64,000 bases of DNA from Neocallimastix lanati (nom. inval.) (taxonomy: Eukaryota; Neocallimastigomycota; Neocallimastigomycetes; Neocallimastigales; Neocallimastigaceae). Both the position numbers and the translations under genes were made by a program. The notes beneath the pieces were generated by a model, which saw nothing but the letters and a program-made list of their open reading frames with translations, had not been told where the DNA came from and did not search any database. The stretch lies in the NCBI GenBank assembly GCA_016946835.1, contig JACVTC010000029.1, positions 1,037,501 to 1,101,500 on the forward strand. Reading direction: 5' to 3'. Numbering within the stretch: the first letter of the stretch is position 1; each line of letters starts with the position of its first letter. Below, piece after piece: positions 36,648-48,959 of the stretch.

Positions 36648-36751
36648 TTAAAAATAAATAAAATTTAAAAATAAATAAAATTTAAAAATAAATAAAATTT
36701 AAAAATAAATAAAATTTAAAAATAAATAAAATTTAAAAATAAATAAAATTT
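36648..36751. repeat. 17-bp tandem repeat, six copies
   Basis: The unit AAAAATAAATAAAATTT is repeated head to tail without visible change until the last copy. Confidence 0.85.
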
Positions 36752-37354
36752 TTAAACATCTTTGTAAATTATATTAATTATTTTTAAATTATATAATAAA
36801 AATTTAAGCCATATTGCATTAGTGATTTAAAAATTTTATTTTATTAAATATAAACAAATAGTAATAATATATATATGAAATATAAATATATTATTCATAT
36901 TTGTCATATAATAATTACTATATTAATTAATAAACCTATTACTATTCTCTATTCTCTATTTTTTTATTTTTTATTTTTTTTTTTATTTTTATTTTAAAAA
37001 AATTTATATTCAATAATTTATAGAATAGAATATTAAATAAAAATGAAATTTTTTTGTACAATGATTTTATATTTAATAATTTGAATTGTTATAAAATGAA
37101 ATATTCAAACCTTAATTAATATAAAATTAGTTTTATTATTCAAACATAAATTAATGTCATAAATCAAGTTTAAATCAAGTGATTTTTAATAATTTTAATA
37201 TGTGGCTTGATTTCTATTTATTAATTATATTTATAATTAATAATAAATTTTATAGCATAAATCAATGTTTTAATTATATTCTTATTATTTTATATTTTAT
37301 ATTTTATATTTTATATAGTTAATTAAATATGAGTGTTTAATTAAATATAAAATA

Positions 37355-37387
37355 AAACTTTTCCGAAATGAAATTTCGGAAAAGTTT
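37355..37387. repeat. Perfect 15-bp inverted repeat (hairpin)
   Basis: AAACTTTTCCGAAAT, loop GAA, ATTTCGGAAAAGTTT. It is the strongest short palindrome in this spacer and is followed by another CATTTCGC. It shares the CGAAATG core with motifs scattered at 42.9, 43.4 and 61.7 kb. No stop codon or gene end adjoins it, so a terminator role is not supported. Confidence 0.8.
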
Positions 37388-37493
37388 CATTTCGCAAAAT
37401 TTTAATAAATAGATAAATAAATAATAAAATAAATAAACAAACAAATAATAAAAAAATAAATAATAAAAAAATAAATAATAAAAAAATATAAAA

Positions 37494-37776
37494 TATTTGA
37501 ATATAAAATATAAAATATAAAATATAAAATATAAAATATAAAATATAAAATAATAAAATAATAAAATAATAAAATAATAAAATAATAAAATAATAAAATA
37601 ATATAATAATAAAATAATAAAATATAAACTATAAAATATAAAATATAAAATATAAAATATTTGAATATAAAATATAAAATAAAAAATAAAAAATATTTGA
37701 ATATAAAATATAAAATAAAAAATATTTGAATATAAAATATAAAATAAAAAATAAAAAATATAAAATTTAAAATATT
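37494..37776. repeat. ATATAAA / AATAATAA tandem repeat tract
   Basis: Blocks of ATATAAA and of AATAAT units alternate with ATTTGAATATAAAATATAAAA modules. Simple-sequence DNA read directly. Confidence 0.8.
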
Positions 37777-37967
37777 TGAATATAAAACATCAAATTCAGT
37801 AATTAATGGCTTTTATTTTAATTAATATATATATATATATATATATATAGGTATATAAATTAAAAAGTATTTAATAATAAAGTTATTTATTTTTAAACAT
37901 CAAATTTTATTGTAATTAAAAATAATAGAATAGAATATTAGTTCATTTATTATTTTTATTTATAATT

Positions 37968-38335
37968 TAAAAAAATTTTTTTTCCTTTTTTGTTTATTAC
38001 ATACTAAACCAACCCATTTACCATTGTAAGTACAATATTGGGATGCAACACCAGAGGTATACATAGCTCTATGATCCTCAGGTAACCAATCCATTAAATC
38101 TATGAAATAGGAGGAAAACCTTGGAGGATACCTATTATCATAAAAAATAATATCATATTTAATCATTGACATGTTTTGTAGAATTTTCTGATGAATATAG
38201 ATTTAATGTCACATGAATATCAATATTATTTTGTTTTGTGTATTCATTAAATTTTGTCTATTGCAATTGTGAAATATGGAAAGTTGTTATGAAATGAAAA
38301 TGCTACAGCATTTAATTTTAAAGGTATTACATCTT
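37968..38335 (-). pseudogene. Fragment of solute-binding-like surface protein gene (copy A)
   Basis: Minus-strand reading begins after a probable acceptor (TTTTAG near 38336) with KDVIPLKLNAVAFS and an FPYFTIAID stretch. It is then interrupted by stops around 38180-38260 and resumes as YDIIFYDNRYPPRFSSYF and LPEDHRAMYTSGVASQYC before running into low complexity. These phrases resemble the N-terminal part of the periplasmic-binding-protein-like extracellular domains that anaerobic fungi carry on large membrane proteins. The segment 38170-38400 is homologous to 48310-48560 at DNA level, including flanking intronic sequence. The middle of the domain is missing or frameshifted here, so it is a relic. 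The family call is from recognition only. Confidence 0.5.
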
Positions 38336-38524
38336 TCTAAAATAAAATATATATATATATATATAATATTTTTTGAAATTAAAATAAAAAATTAATTTTC
38401 AGTAAAAATTTTTTTCTTTTTTTAAAAAAAAAAAAAAATAAAAAACTTAAAAATAAACTATTTTTACCTTTTTTTAAAAAAAAAAAAATAAAATATAAAA
38501 ATTAAAAAAATAAATAATTAAGAA

Positions 38525-41500
38525 AATTATGATTAATTCAAATGAAAGTTTCTTTGTTAATGGATTTACCGCAGCTGTTCTTATTGATGGATGTGGTAAT
38601 ACGAAATTTAGTCACTCGTTACTTTTTAAATAATTCTATTAAAAAATTATTAAAAAATAGTTGGTTTAGTTGCAAGGTAAAGTTCATCAAGCTATGTTTG
38701 ATGCTGAAGAACTTGTATATGAAATAAGTTCAAATTAGATGTTAATATTGCAAAATTTAAAAATTTCAAGTAATTTTAGAATATCTGAAAAAAGAAGAGA
38801 CTCCTTATATGTTATTGTTATTGGTTTGAAAAGTCAGCATAATCATAGAATTATTGTAGATACTGTGGACAAATACTTATCAATTAAAAAATAAAGAAAA
38901 TAAATTGGTTCCCTTGGTTCCGATAGAAGATATATCCATTTTTCATTCACTAACCTTCTTATGTTATTTATATAGAATGATAATTTCTCAATATTTGCTA
39001 ATACAATTTTTTTTCAACCATAAAAAAGATGATAAAAAGAACTATTATAGAATCAGTTATAGAAGGTATGGATATTATTCAGGAAGATAGAATAAAATCA
39101 GAATTTAAGAAATTGGTTAATAACATTTAATGATGTCATTGCAATAGCTTCAGATGATTTGGAACAATCCAAAATTATTACCTCATCCTATCGAATTTGG
39201 TAGATGGGGGTAAAAAACCTATTTCAACAAAGAGCATGTAAGGTTATCCCAAATCCAATTAAACAAGCATTGAAAGAAGAATTAAAAAATTAAAAAAAAA
39301 AAAATTAATTGATAAAGGATTAATTTCTCCTTCTCACTCTCCATGGTCGTCTCTTTATTATATTAGTACCAAAGAAAAAAAATGGACGCTGGAGACTAGG
39401 TGTAGATTATAGGTTAATTAATAATATTATTAATTAAAAGATGGCATATTCACTACAAAAGATTCAAAAAAAATATTCGACGCTCGAAAGGATGCTACTA
39501 TTTTATTTTCTAAACTATTGATTTTATTTAGGGGATATTATTCAAATTCCTTGTGTTTGTTGATGAACAAGAAGTTACCTTTCTTTACAACAAAATATAG
39601 TTAACTTTTTACTTTAAAGTGATGCTCTTTTGGGTTAACGAATGCACCGGCCACTTTTCAGAGGGAAAAGAATCGAATATTTTTTTTGATTTAATTAATC
39701 ATTGTGTAAAAAAAATATATCTTGATGATATTATTGTTTATTCCCTTTAATGTAGAACAACATTTATTAGATTTAAAAAAAAAAAAAAAGTATTTAATAT
39801 TTTAATAAAACATAAACTAAAAATTAAAATACTGAAAAATGTCATTTTTTTATAGGTATGAAGTAGAGGCTTTGGAACATAAAGTAACAAATAAAGGTTT
39901 ATTACCCTCTTTAGGAAGAAAAAGAAGAAGCAATTTCGTAAAGATTGAATACCCAAAATAATAATATTACGGGAATTATGTTTTTTTTTTTCTAGATATG
40001 GTAGGTTACTATAAGAAATTTTATTGATAATTATAGGTTAATATCAGCTCTATTATGTAAATTATTAAGGAAAAAAAAATGTAGAATATGTCTTGGACAT
40101 TTGGAACATACTGAAAAGTTTCAATATATTGACAAATGCGTCAGTTCATGCACCTATTCTTTGCTTACCCAAGATTTGAATAAACTATTTATCATTCTGT
40201 TCTGATGCAAGTTTTAATGGTATGGTGTCTGACTTACTACAACGCTATGATGATAATATAGAACATTCAGTTTTATTTTGTTACGATGCTCTCTAACTAA
40301 ATCGGAAAGAAATTAGGCCATTACAAAAAAAATTAAGAGGGAACCGCTGCATACTATTTATTGTATTAATCAATTTAGACCAATATATACTTAGTAATCT
40401 ATTTCAGACAGACAATTTTATATACTGACAAATATACTGGACCACTTAAAAATTTTAGTTTCTATTAATTAAGAAAGTTAGAATCTGTTACTAGTAAACA
40501 TGTTCGTTGGTATAATCTTTTTTAGTCAACTTCAAGTTAATATATATATCAACCTTGGTAAGAGTAAATATTATTGCTGATGCATTATCAAGAATTAGAA
40601 AAAAAAAAAGATAATATAATAGTAGATACATTCATTAATAATAATAATAAAAAAAAAAAAAAAAAAAAACAATGATGGAAGGAATAATTCTATAGAGAAT
40701 AACAGGTGATAAGGATGAAAAAAATAATCTTAATTAAGACAATAAATGATGTTGAAAATGAAAAATATATAGATGAATTTATGAAGAAATTCTTAAAAAG
40801 ATCGAAATAATTACAATAAATGGTAAAACATTATATAGAGATAATAATAGACTACGATTGGTCATTAGATGACTACTTAGAGAAGATAAAAATTATAGGT
40901 TAGGTTCACAGAACTTGGGACATGATGTGGTACAGAATAAAAGACGTACGATAGAATAAAGCAAAATTATTATTGAAAAAAAATGATTATTGATAATCAA
41001 AAAAAAGTAACGTCTCTCTTTGCAAAATATGTCAATTAACCAAACTGAACCTATTCCTTGGACAGATATAAAAAATTTCCATCGCCTGTGGAAGCCCCCT
41101 TTTTTTTGTAAAGTTAGGGATTAGATATTGTAGATCCACTTAAAATAGACTCCTAAGAGGTTTTATATATATATACTTAATAGTATGTGTGTGGACTATC
41201 TATTTTACAGGTTGGGTAGAAGCAAAGCCAACAGTTACAGTAAACTTCTCAAGACGTAACAAATTTTTTTTTTTTTTTAATTGAAGTATTTAGTAGACAC
41301 GGACTTCCACAAGTTATATAAATTATGGGATCATGAACCTCAGTTAAATTCAGATTATACCAAAATATTTTTTTTTTTTAGATTTTGTATGGAATATCTA
41401 TTCACTTTGTTTCAGTTTATCAACTCAGCTTCTAATGGACTTGTAGTAAAATAGAAGTTAGAGAAATCAAAAAAAAAAAAAAAAAAAAAAAAACTTAAGA

Positions 41501-41950
41501 ACTTTGAAGAAAGATAATAAGAATTGGGATTTACTACTACTATCTTTAGTGTTATGGACTTTTTACGAACATCATCAGGATACTCTAGTTTCGAATTATT
41601 ATATATGGAACGAGAAAAACTTACTACCTACTGAAATTAACCATTAGGAATTCTCTTTGAGGAACCAATTCAAAAGAACTATGGATGATGATCTTCTAAT
41701 CGAACGGTTCTTGAGAACATCTACGTTAAATTTAAAGAAGCTGCTAATAAAAGACAAGGAACCATAGGAACCATTTAATTATTAGAAGACTAGAAGGGAA
41801 GCTAAAAAAAAAAAAAAAAAAAAAAAAAAGTATGTCCTAAAGGAATAATTATAAAATAGGAGATCAAGTAAAAATCATAGAATACATCATGTGAATTTAT
41901 AAATTAATATATGGGGACTTTTTAATGTGATCTATTTTATTGATAATAAT
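38525..41950 (+). pseudogene. Decayed Ty3/gypsy element
   Basis: Broken pieces occur in the correct Ty3 order on the plus strand: protease-like AAVLIDGCGNTKFSHSLL (about 38570; DGCG where DSG is usual), reverse transcriptase KNGRWRLGVDYR (about 39380), FGLTNAPATFQR (39630), YLDDIIVYS spread over a frameshift (39720), RNase H and connection fragments (about 40190-40540), integrase core pieces (about 41190-41460) and YKIGDQVKI (41850). Many stops and frameshifts separate them. Several gaps coincide with A or T homopolymers of 10-20 nt (39776, 40650, 41260, 41470, 41810). Protein phrases differ from the intact element at 31 kb, so this is a separate, older lineage. No LTR pair was identified. 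Confidence 0.75.
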
Positions 41951-44187
41951 GCAGTTTAGTTATATCTTTATTTAATTTATTAGTAAATAAAAAATAATAA
42001 AAAAAAAGAAAAAAATAAATTTTTTAATATTGGCTAAATTAGTTATTTAATTGATTTTAAAATATTAAATGTATTTTTATTAGTTAATAAAACTATATTA
42101 TTGAATATATAGATAAAATATTGTTCTGAATTTTGTGTAAGGATGTCAGGTTCATCTACTCCTTCGACAACTCTAGATGATAATGATGATGGTCGATACT
42201 AGAACTCTACCAAAGGATTGGAGGTATTCATAAAGATGCAGAGATATGTTTAAAATGTTTGTAATATTATTAAATTTTATAATTTCAAAATGTAATTTTC
42301 TAATAATAATCAATTTCTAATAAAATTGATGATTTACAAATATATTTAATTCGCCATATTCTGAAAATTTTTATTTATTATTTATTTATTTATTTATTCA
42401 TTTAATAATAATATTTAATTTTTTTTTTTTTTTTAATAATAATATTATTAAATTTTATAATAAATGTTAAATTTTTTTTTATGGTCAATTATTATACTTT
42501 ATTTTTATTATTCAATAATTTTATATATTCTTTTAAAAAATTATAAGAATATGTATATTATGTTCTTAAAAAATTATTCAATTAATAATTCTTTCTCATT
42601 TTTTATACTTTTTTTTTTATTTTTTTATTTTTTAATATTAAAATTTGAAATTATTATAAATTATTTATTTAATTATTATTTATTTATTTATTTATATAAA
42701 AAATTATGGGGAGAGCGCGTTTCGGAACCGCACGTGAATAGATATAAGCCACATATTTTTGAGATGGCGTATTATATATAAATTTTTTATATAAATAAAT
42801 AATTAAATAATAATTAAATAAATATTTTATTATTTAATAATTTCATAATTTAATATATTTTTGATAATAAAAAAAATAAAAAAATAAAAAAATAAAAGAT
42901 TAAAAAAATAAAATTTATAAAACAATAAAATTTATAAAGAAATAATATAAGCCACATTTCGAAATGAAAATTTATGTATAATTTTTTAAAGCTACATATT
43001 TTAAGGTGGCGTATTAAATATCTGTTTAAATAAATAATAAATAATTGATAAATAATAAATAATTGATAAATAATAAATAATAAAAAAAAAATAATAATAA
43101 TAAAATAAACAATATAGTAATAATTATAAAAAAGGATTGTCATTAATAATAATAATGATGATTAAAATTATAAATAATAATTATTATTTTTATAATTAAA
43201 TATTAATAATAATTATTTTATTACTATTTTACAAAATATTAAAAAATATATCTATAATTAATTATAAAATATAATAAAAACAAGTTTAAAAAAATTATTT
43301 TGAATTTTTATTTATTTAAAAGAATTATTTTGAATTTTTATTTATTTATTTATTCATTTATTTATATCAATAAGCCACTTGTCGAAATGCAATCTGGCGA
43401 AATGCAACATTTTAATAATATGCCACTTGGCGAAATACAATCTGGGGAAATGCAACTCTCCCATATTTAATATTTAATAATAAAGATTATTATTATTATT
43501 ATTATTATTTCCTTAAAAATATTAATAATTTTGATGATCTTTTGTTAGAAATAAAGTTATAATATCTTAAATAATGAATAATAATTTGGTATATTTATCT
43601 TAGATTGGTACATTTATATTTAATTGTAAATTAAATATGTATGTTATGTAAATTTATGAGGCGCATCCGTAATATACATTAGAATTTTACATGTATAAAC
43701 AAATATAGTTAAATTTTTAAGTAATGTAAATTATTAGAATGTGGTCCAAAACGCCAATTTTTTTTTTGAAATTTTAATAAGCCATCTATTTATTTGTGGC
43801 TTTTAAAATTTATATTATAACGCCATAAAATTTAATATAATTTTAAGTAAAAAAGAAATAAATGTATAAATAAATAAGTAAATAAATAAATAAATAAATA
43901 AAAATTAAAAAGGCCAATAAAAAATAAAATATTTTTATATAATTTTTTTTTTTTTTTTGACAATCATGTTATAAGGAAAATGATAAATAATAATTGTTAA
44001 AGTATTTTATTAATATTTTTTTTTAAATAAATAAATCTATATAATTGTTAAAATATTTTATTAATATTTTTTTTTTTTTTTTACAAAAAATAAACCTTTT
44101 AATTGTTTGAATTTTTTTTTTGTAAAAATATATTTATTTTTATCTAACCATTATAATTTATTTAATTATTCACTTAATAAATTTTAA
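41951..44187. other. AT-rich spacer with dispersed CGAAATG/GCCAC motifs
   Basis: No intact gene. A short coding-like fragment at 42143-42210 starts MSGSSTPSTTLDDNDDG and then stops; it may belong to retroelement debris. Motifs of the form AAGCCACAT ... GGCGTATTA occur near 42748-42775 and 42950-43015 and are structured like short repeated elements. The open frames at 42464-42781 and 42850-43143 are low-complexity. Confidence 0.5.
43375..43465. repeat. Tandem pair of GCCACTTG-CGAAATGCAA units
   Basis: Two ~46-bp units, each reading GCCACTTG, (T/G)CGAAAT(G/A)CAATCTGG, then GAAATGCAAC. The first starts near 43375, the second near 43421. Related single motifs occur at 42950, 61612-61640 and 61768. 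Function unknown. Confidence 0.65.
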
Positions 44188-47100
44188 GAAAATTACTTCA
44201 TTTTAAGGATAAACTATGATAAACCCACTTATTACCTAAATATTTTATTTCTTCTTACCCATTGCCTTCCAATCTATAAAATTAATTGGATCCAAACCAA
44301 CAAAATCAGAACTTTCAGTGAAGTTAAGAAATTTAACAACAAATTTTCTTCTTTTGAAACTAAATCAATGGTTAAAGATTTTCTTTATAGTAGTATTTAC
44401 TCATCGTCTACTCAGTTCTTTAATCTTTGTGTCAGTTGGAACATTAATGGATGGAGTGATGAAAAACGTGATGGTATTAGATACTTTAATGAAATTTTTA
44501 AACCCATCTGTATTTGCTTGCAAGAGGTCGGTAATAGCCAATACTTTAATGTACATTCAAATAATTACCCATTTCTTTGTTACTATAATACAATTTTACG
44601 AAAATCTAATCCAAATATACCCGGTATGAGAGGTCTTAGTATAAGTGTACATCGTTCTTGTTCATTTTCTCCTGATCCTTTTGAATATAAGTATATTATT
44701 TCTGTCAACGTTAACTTCTTTTGGGGGAATTAAATGCACTATTGGTAATATTTATGTTCCTACGGTCACTCATAAGGAAGAAAGAAAGAATGCCTTTTCA
44801 GAAATTACTAATTGGATAAAGAAACATACTAATACACCTTCTATTCTTGTAGGTGACTTTAATATGTCTAAATCCCAATTAGATAGTTTACTTAATAAAT
44901 CATCATATCAGTGGTTCACTAAAAACTTATCAGGTCTCGATTTCACATGGGCTCGGGATGGTAGATCCTCTTGTATTGATCATGTTTTATTTAATTGTAA
45001 AATGAAGGAATACATTAATAAGGTATCTGTTTGTAGTACATTCAATGATATATCTGACCATTTCCCTCTTATCCTTTTCTGTAAGAAAGATGACTCAGAA
45101 GGTTTTCGTGCTCCAACTCTTTCTAGAAGATTCAAATGGTCCCAACACATGTGTAATGAAAAGCAAAATGAAATATTCTCAAGTAACTACTTCTCAATTC
45201 TTCTTAATGAATTTGATGATAATGAAGAACTAAGTTCTAATGAAATGGTCAATAAATTTATAGAAACAGCTAATAAAGTTGATGATAAAGTTCATGCCAG
45301 AGTTCCTTGTGATCTTAAAGGCTCAGCTTTCTACTGCCCTTATTATATCAAGAAACTTTCTCATGAAAAGCATGTTGCATTTAATGAAATCAAAAATTTT
45401 TCTTTCGATGATAATCTTGAAAACCTTGATGAATTTTTAAATTTGCTTAGTGAATATAAAAATATATGTGGTAAAGTCAGGTCAATTAAGTGTTCTATTA
45501 AATCAAAACAATTTCATCAGTCAATAGAATCTTCATGTAATGATTTTCGTAATAAAAATGCTAGGTGTGCTTGGTTAAAATTAAAGAAGCTATCTCACCC
45601 TATGTACTCTAATTCTATTTCGTCAAGCGTTTTAAAGGACAAGCAGGGTAACTTTTTATTTTCTCATTCGGATCAATTAAATCGATTTGCTGAACATTAC
45701 AATGAACTAGCTTCTGATGTTACTCAACACAGTTTGGATAATGAATACTGGGTAAGTTTATTTGGAACTAATCCTAATAATAATCCTGCTTGGGATATTA
45801 ATGATTCTATTACTATGGAAGAAATTCAAAACACTGTGCTTGATATGAAAAATAATAAAGCTCCTGAACCCGATGGTATTCCGATTGAATTTTTTAAAGC
45901 CTTCTTTAGTAAATCTGATTTATCCGATAATTAAAATGATTCTTCAGTTGATGACAACCCTGATTGTGCTAAATGTTTACTTTCATTATTTAACAAAATC
46001 TGGGATGGTGATTTCCCTGAAGAGTGGAATTCGGCTTATATAATATCAATTCCAAAAAAAGGAGATCTTTTGGATTGTAATAATTATCGTGGTATTTCTC
46101 TTATCAATGTTGGCTTAAAAATTATTTCAAAGATTGTTACTATTAGAATTGCTAAATATGCCCTTGAACATAAATTTGTTAGACCTGAACAATTTGGATT
46201 TAGAAATAAAGAAGAATGCATAAGTTTATATATTTCAATTAGAGAGATATGTCAAAGAAGAAATTTTAAAGGAAATTTTACTTATCTTGCTTTTCTCGAT
46301 CTTAAAAAAGCCTATGATTCAGTACCTATCTTTAATATTTTGACCAAATTATATAACTTAGGAATTAGAGATAAATATCATATGTTTTTAAAGAATATTT
46401 ATCTATCTTCTAAAGCTCGTGCTTTTTTTAATGGTAATCTCTCAGAAGAATTTTCGATTAATCGTGGTGTTAGACAAGGATGCCCTCTATCTCCTATTCT
46501 ATTCAATTTGTTCATTAATGATATACTGGATAATTGTGATAAGTATGCTGTATATTTAGATTCTCAATATTGTTGTGGTGGACTTTTTGCGGATGATATT
46601 GTTTTAGTTGCTCCATCTAAACAAGTTCTTAAGAAAATTTTGAATAAAGTTCATGAATGGGCTATTAAAAATGAAATGACTTTTGGAATTAATAAGTGTG
46701 CTATTCTTGTTGTAAAACCGATTAACTTTGTTAAACCGATAAACTATGAAGATCCATCTTTCTTTATTGATAGTAATAAATTACCTAAAACTGACAACTA
46801 TACCTATCTTGGTATTCCTTTTGATGAATCTTTATCACTGAAACCTATACAATCAAAATTAAACAGTAATTTAAATGTCAAGTTAAATTTGTACTTTCGA
46901 TTTCTTATTAATAAATTTATTCCTCTCCCATTGAAGAAATATGTTTTAATTTCGTTTATTCTTAGTCTTGTTATATATTATGCTCCTCTCTTTGGTTCAA
47001 ATAAGAGCAGATGTTCTAAAGCTCAAAAAAATTATTAATAAAGGACTTTATTGGAGTTATGGATTTAAATCTTGCAATTCTTATGTTAGTCTCTATGATA

Positions 47101-48238
47101 TTACTCGTGAATTGAGAATACCTCCTCTTTCAGCTATCTATGCAATATTTCAATTAACGATGCTTTAGAAAATGGAAAAATTCATCATGTATTATTAATC
47201 ATCTCACTAATAATATTCCTACTATGTCACATTACTCATGGACTAAAGAATCAAGGACTTTGGATAAGAAATTAAATGGTAAAAAAACAAGTGAAATAAA
47301 AAAGTTTTATTGGGAAAGAGATGTCTTCAAACCCTCAAAAGCTAAAAAAGCAATTATTTACAAGGAGAATGATTTTGGATTTATTTCAGAAATCAAAGAC
47401 TTAACATTTCAATATCCTAAGTATCAGTTGGGATTCTTTTGGATTTCTCGAATTAGGTGTGGTTTTAAATTTGACATTAGTATTTCCATTAAAAGAAAAA
47501 TCGTCTCAGAAGATTGCCCTATATACTGCCCTTGTTGTGGTGTTAGTATACCTAGATTTTCTCACTGGATCTTTGCCTGTAAAGAATTGGAAAATTACAG
47601 AAATAAATCTTTACCTTTTCTAGATGAACTCTTTTTGAAGTTTGCTATGATAATTGAACAAAAATCCTTGGATGTTTCTTTAGATTCAGAAAAGGATTAT
47701 GATAATAATATTTATTATTATATATTGAGTGCTCTTCTGGGGCGTTCAATATATTCAAAAATTAAAGTTAATGATGGGGAACATAGACAATTAGTTGACA
47801 ATATTTTTAGACGAAGTTCAACTTCGTCTACTGTTCCGTATTTTGTGGGGATTGCGGAGTTTTTAACAAACATAATACCATTAATTTGTCGATCTTTTAG
47901 ATTGATGATGAAATGGTATTCCATTGAATCTATCGTTGCCAAGAGCGTCGACGTTGAAATGATAAGGCATGGATTTTCATTTCCCGGTGAAATGACAGAT
48001 ACAGATTCGATTGATAACACTAATACTGATATTATTACTAGCAATAATGGACGTGGTGTTATTATCGAGGAGTGGGAAAAGTTAGAGGCTATTGCTTCTA
48101 ACGCACTTTTATAATTTTATAATATATAATATTTTATTTCATGTATTTTATTATTTTTTTTTCCTTTAAAATCATGTAATTTTATTATTGTTATAAATTA
48201 AATAAAGTTATTCTCTTAGTCTAAAAAAAAAAAAAAAA
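44188..48238 (+). mobile_element. Inactivated APE-type LINE with poly(A) tail
   Basis: The open frame from about 44188 gives an APE endonuclease start (SWNINGW, ICLQEVGNS). After a frameshift near 44700 it continues with GNIYVPT, VGDFNMSKSQLD and ISDHFPL. The reverse transcriptase follows in the same frame: NNKAPEPDGIPIEFF, TAA stop at 45932-45934, then NNYRGISLINVGLK, AFLDLKKAYDSVP, GVRQGCPLSPILFNL and the FADDIVLVAPS catalytic motif. Two more frame changes (about 47020 and 47165) lead to a C-terminal C-x2-C-x8-H-x4-C finger near 47525-47580. It ends at 48112-48114, then AATAAA and an A-tract (48223-48238). APE plus RT plus a C-terminal CCHC finger fits the Tad/I/R1/L1 superfamily range. No ORF1 was seen, so the copy is 5' truncated or ORF1 is unrecognisable. 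It is dead as it stands. Confidence 0.88.
45932..47038 (+). pseudogene. LINE reverse transcriptase domain (after in-frame stop)
   Basis: The frame resumes straight after TAA 45932-45934 and stays open to 47038. It holds fingers, palm (LDLKKAYDS, GCPLSP, FADD) and thumb. Because upstream and downstream share one frame, the TAA is a point lesion rather than a domain boundary. The catalytic Asp residues are present. Confidence 0.85.
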
Positions 48239-48280
48239 TATTTGTTATTTAATAAAAAAAAATTTTTTTTATATATATAT

Positions 48281-48510
48281 TTAAAAAAAAAAACCTCTAT
48301 TAAGCATGAATTCTATTGTTGATCCATAGTCTTTGCCATATTTTGTAGAATTATTTACTGAATATAGATTTAATGTAACATGTATATCAGTATTATTTTG
48401 TTTTGTATATTCATTAAATTTGTCTATTACAATTGTGAAATATGGAACGTTGTTTTTATATGAGAATGCTACAGCATACAAGTATCACATCTTTGTAAAA
48501 TAAAAAAAAT
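48281..48510 (-). pseudogene. Fragment of solute-binding-like surface protein gene (copy B)
   Basis: Minus strand reads YAVAFSYKNNVPYFTIVIDK and, further on, YGSTIEFMLNR before hitting T-rich sequence. It matches copy A at 38 kb over ~165 bp of exon and about 80 bp beyond it on the 5' side (shared ATTAATTTTCAGTAAAA), so the duplicated unit included intron. Next to the likely acceptor a small deletion relative to copy A (KDVI region) shifts frame. It is truncated right where the LINE tail (48238) and A/T tracts begin. It may be the N-terminal exon of a lost gene. Confidence 0.5.
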
Positions 48511-48959
48511 ATTTATATATTATATATTTTTAAAAATTAAAATAAAAATTTAATTTTCAGTAAAATATTTTTTTTTTAAACAAGAAAAACTACCTATTAA
48601 AAACAAATAAAATATAAAAATGAAATAAATAAATAGTCTCATATTAATATTTTATAATATATCATTGAAAGAAAAATAATTAATTTTCATATCAAAAATA
48701 TTTTAATAATTGTTTATTAAGAATTATTGTCATTTTTATAGTATTTATTAAAATATTATTAAACTAATCATTTGAAATAATGAATTTACATTCATTAAAA
48801 TATTTATTATATATATCAAAAATAATATTAAAGTCGAAGGTTACTTTAATACTAATATATCTATATTTGATATATATTAAAATAAGAATAAAAAATAAAA
48901 TTTTAATTAAAAGTATTAAATTTAAATATTATTAAAAAAGAAAAAAAAAAAAAGGCTCA
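48511..48959. other. AT-rich spacer
   Basis: No coding signal. The first ~80 bp are the intron-like continuation of fragment copy B; the remainder is A/T sequence. Confidence 0.5.

Larger units (their letters stand above)
36162..37967. other. AT-rich spacer with tandem repeats
   Basis: No gene is seen. It contains a direct repeat AATAAAATAAACCAACAT near 36268 and 36314, six copies of a 17-bp unit (AAAAATAAATAAAATTT) at about 36648-36751, a strong hairpin at 37355-37387, and ATATAAA/AATAATAA tandem repeats from about 37494 to 37776. Confidence 0.6.

Noticed and set aside
42464-43143. Hydrophobic open frames in the transposon compartment
   Set aside because: A/T-driven; the only mixed-composition part is the GCCAC/GGCG motif, which is non-coding repeat.
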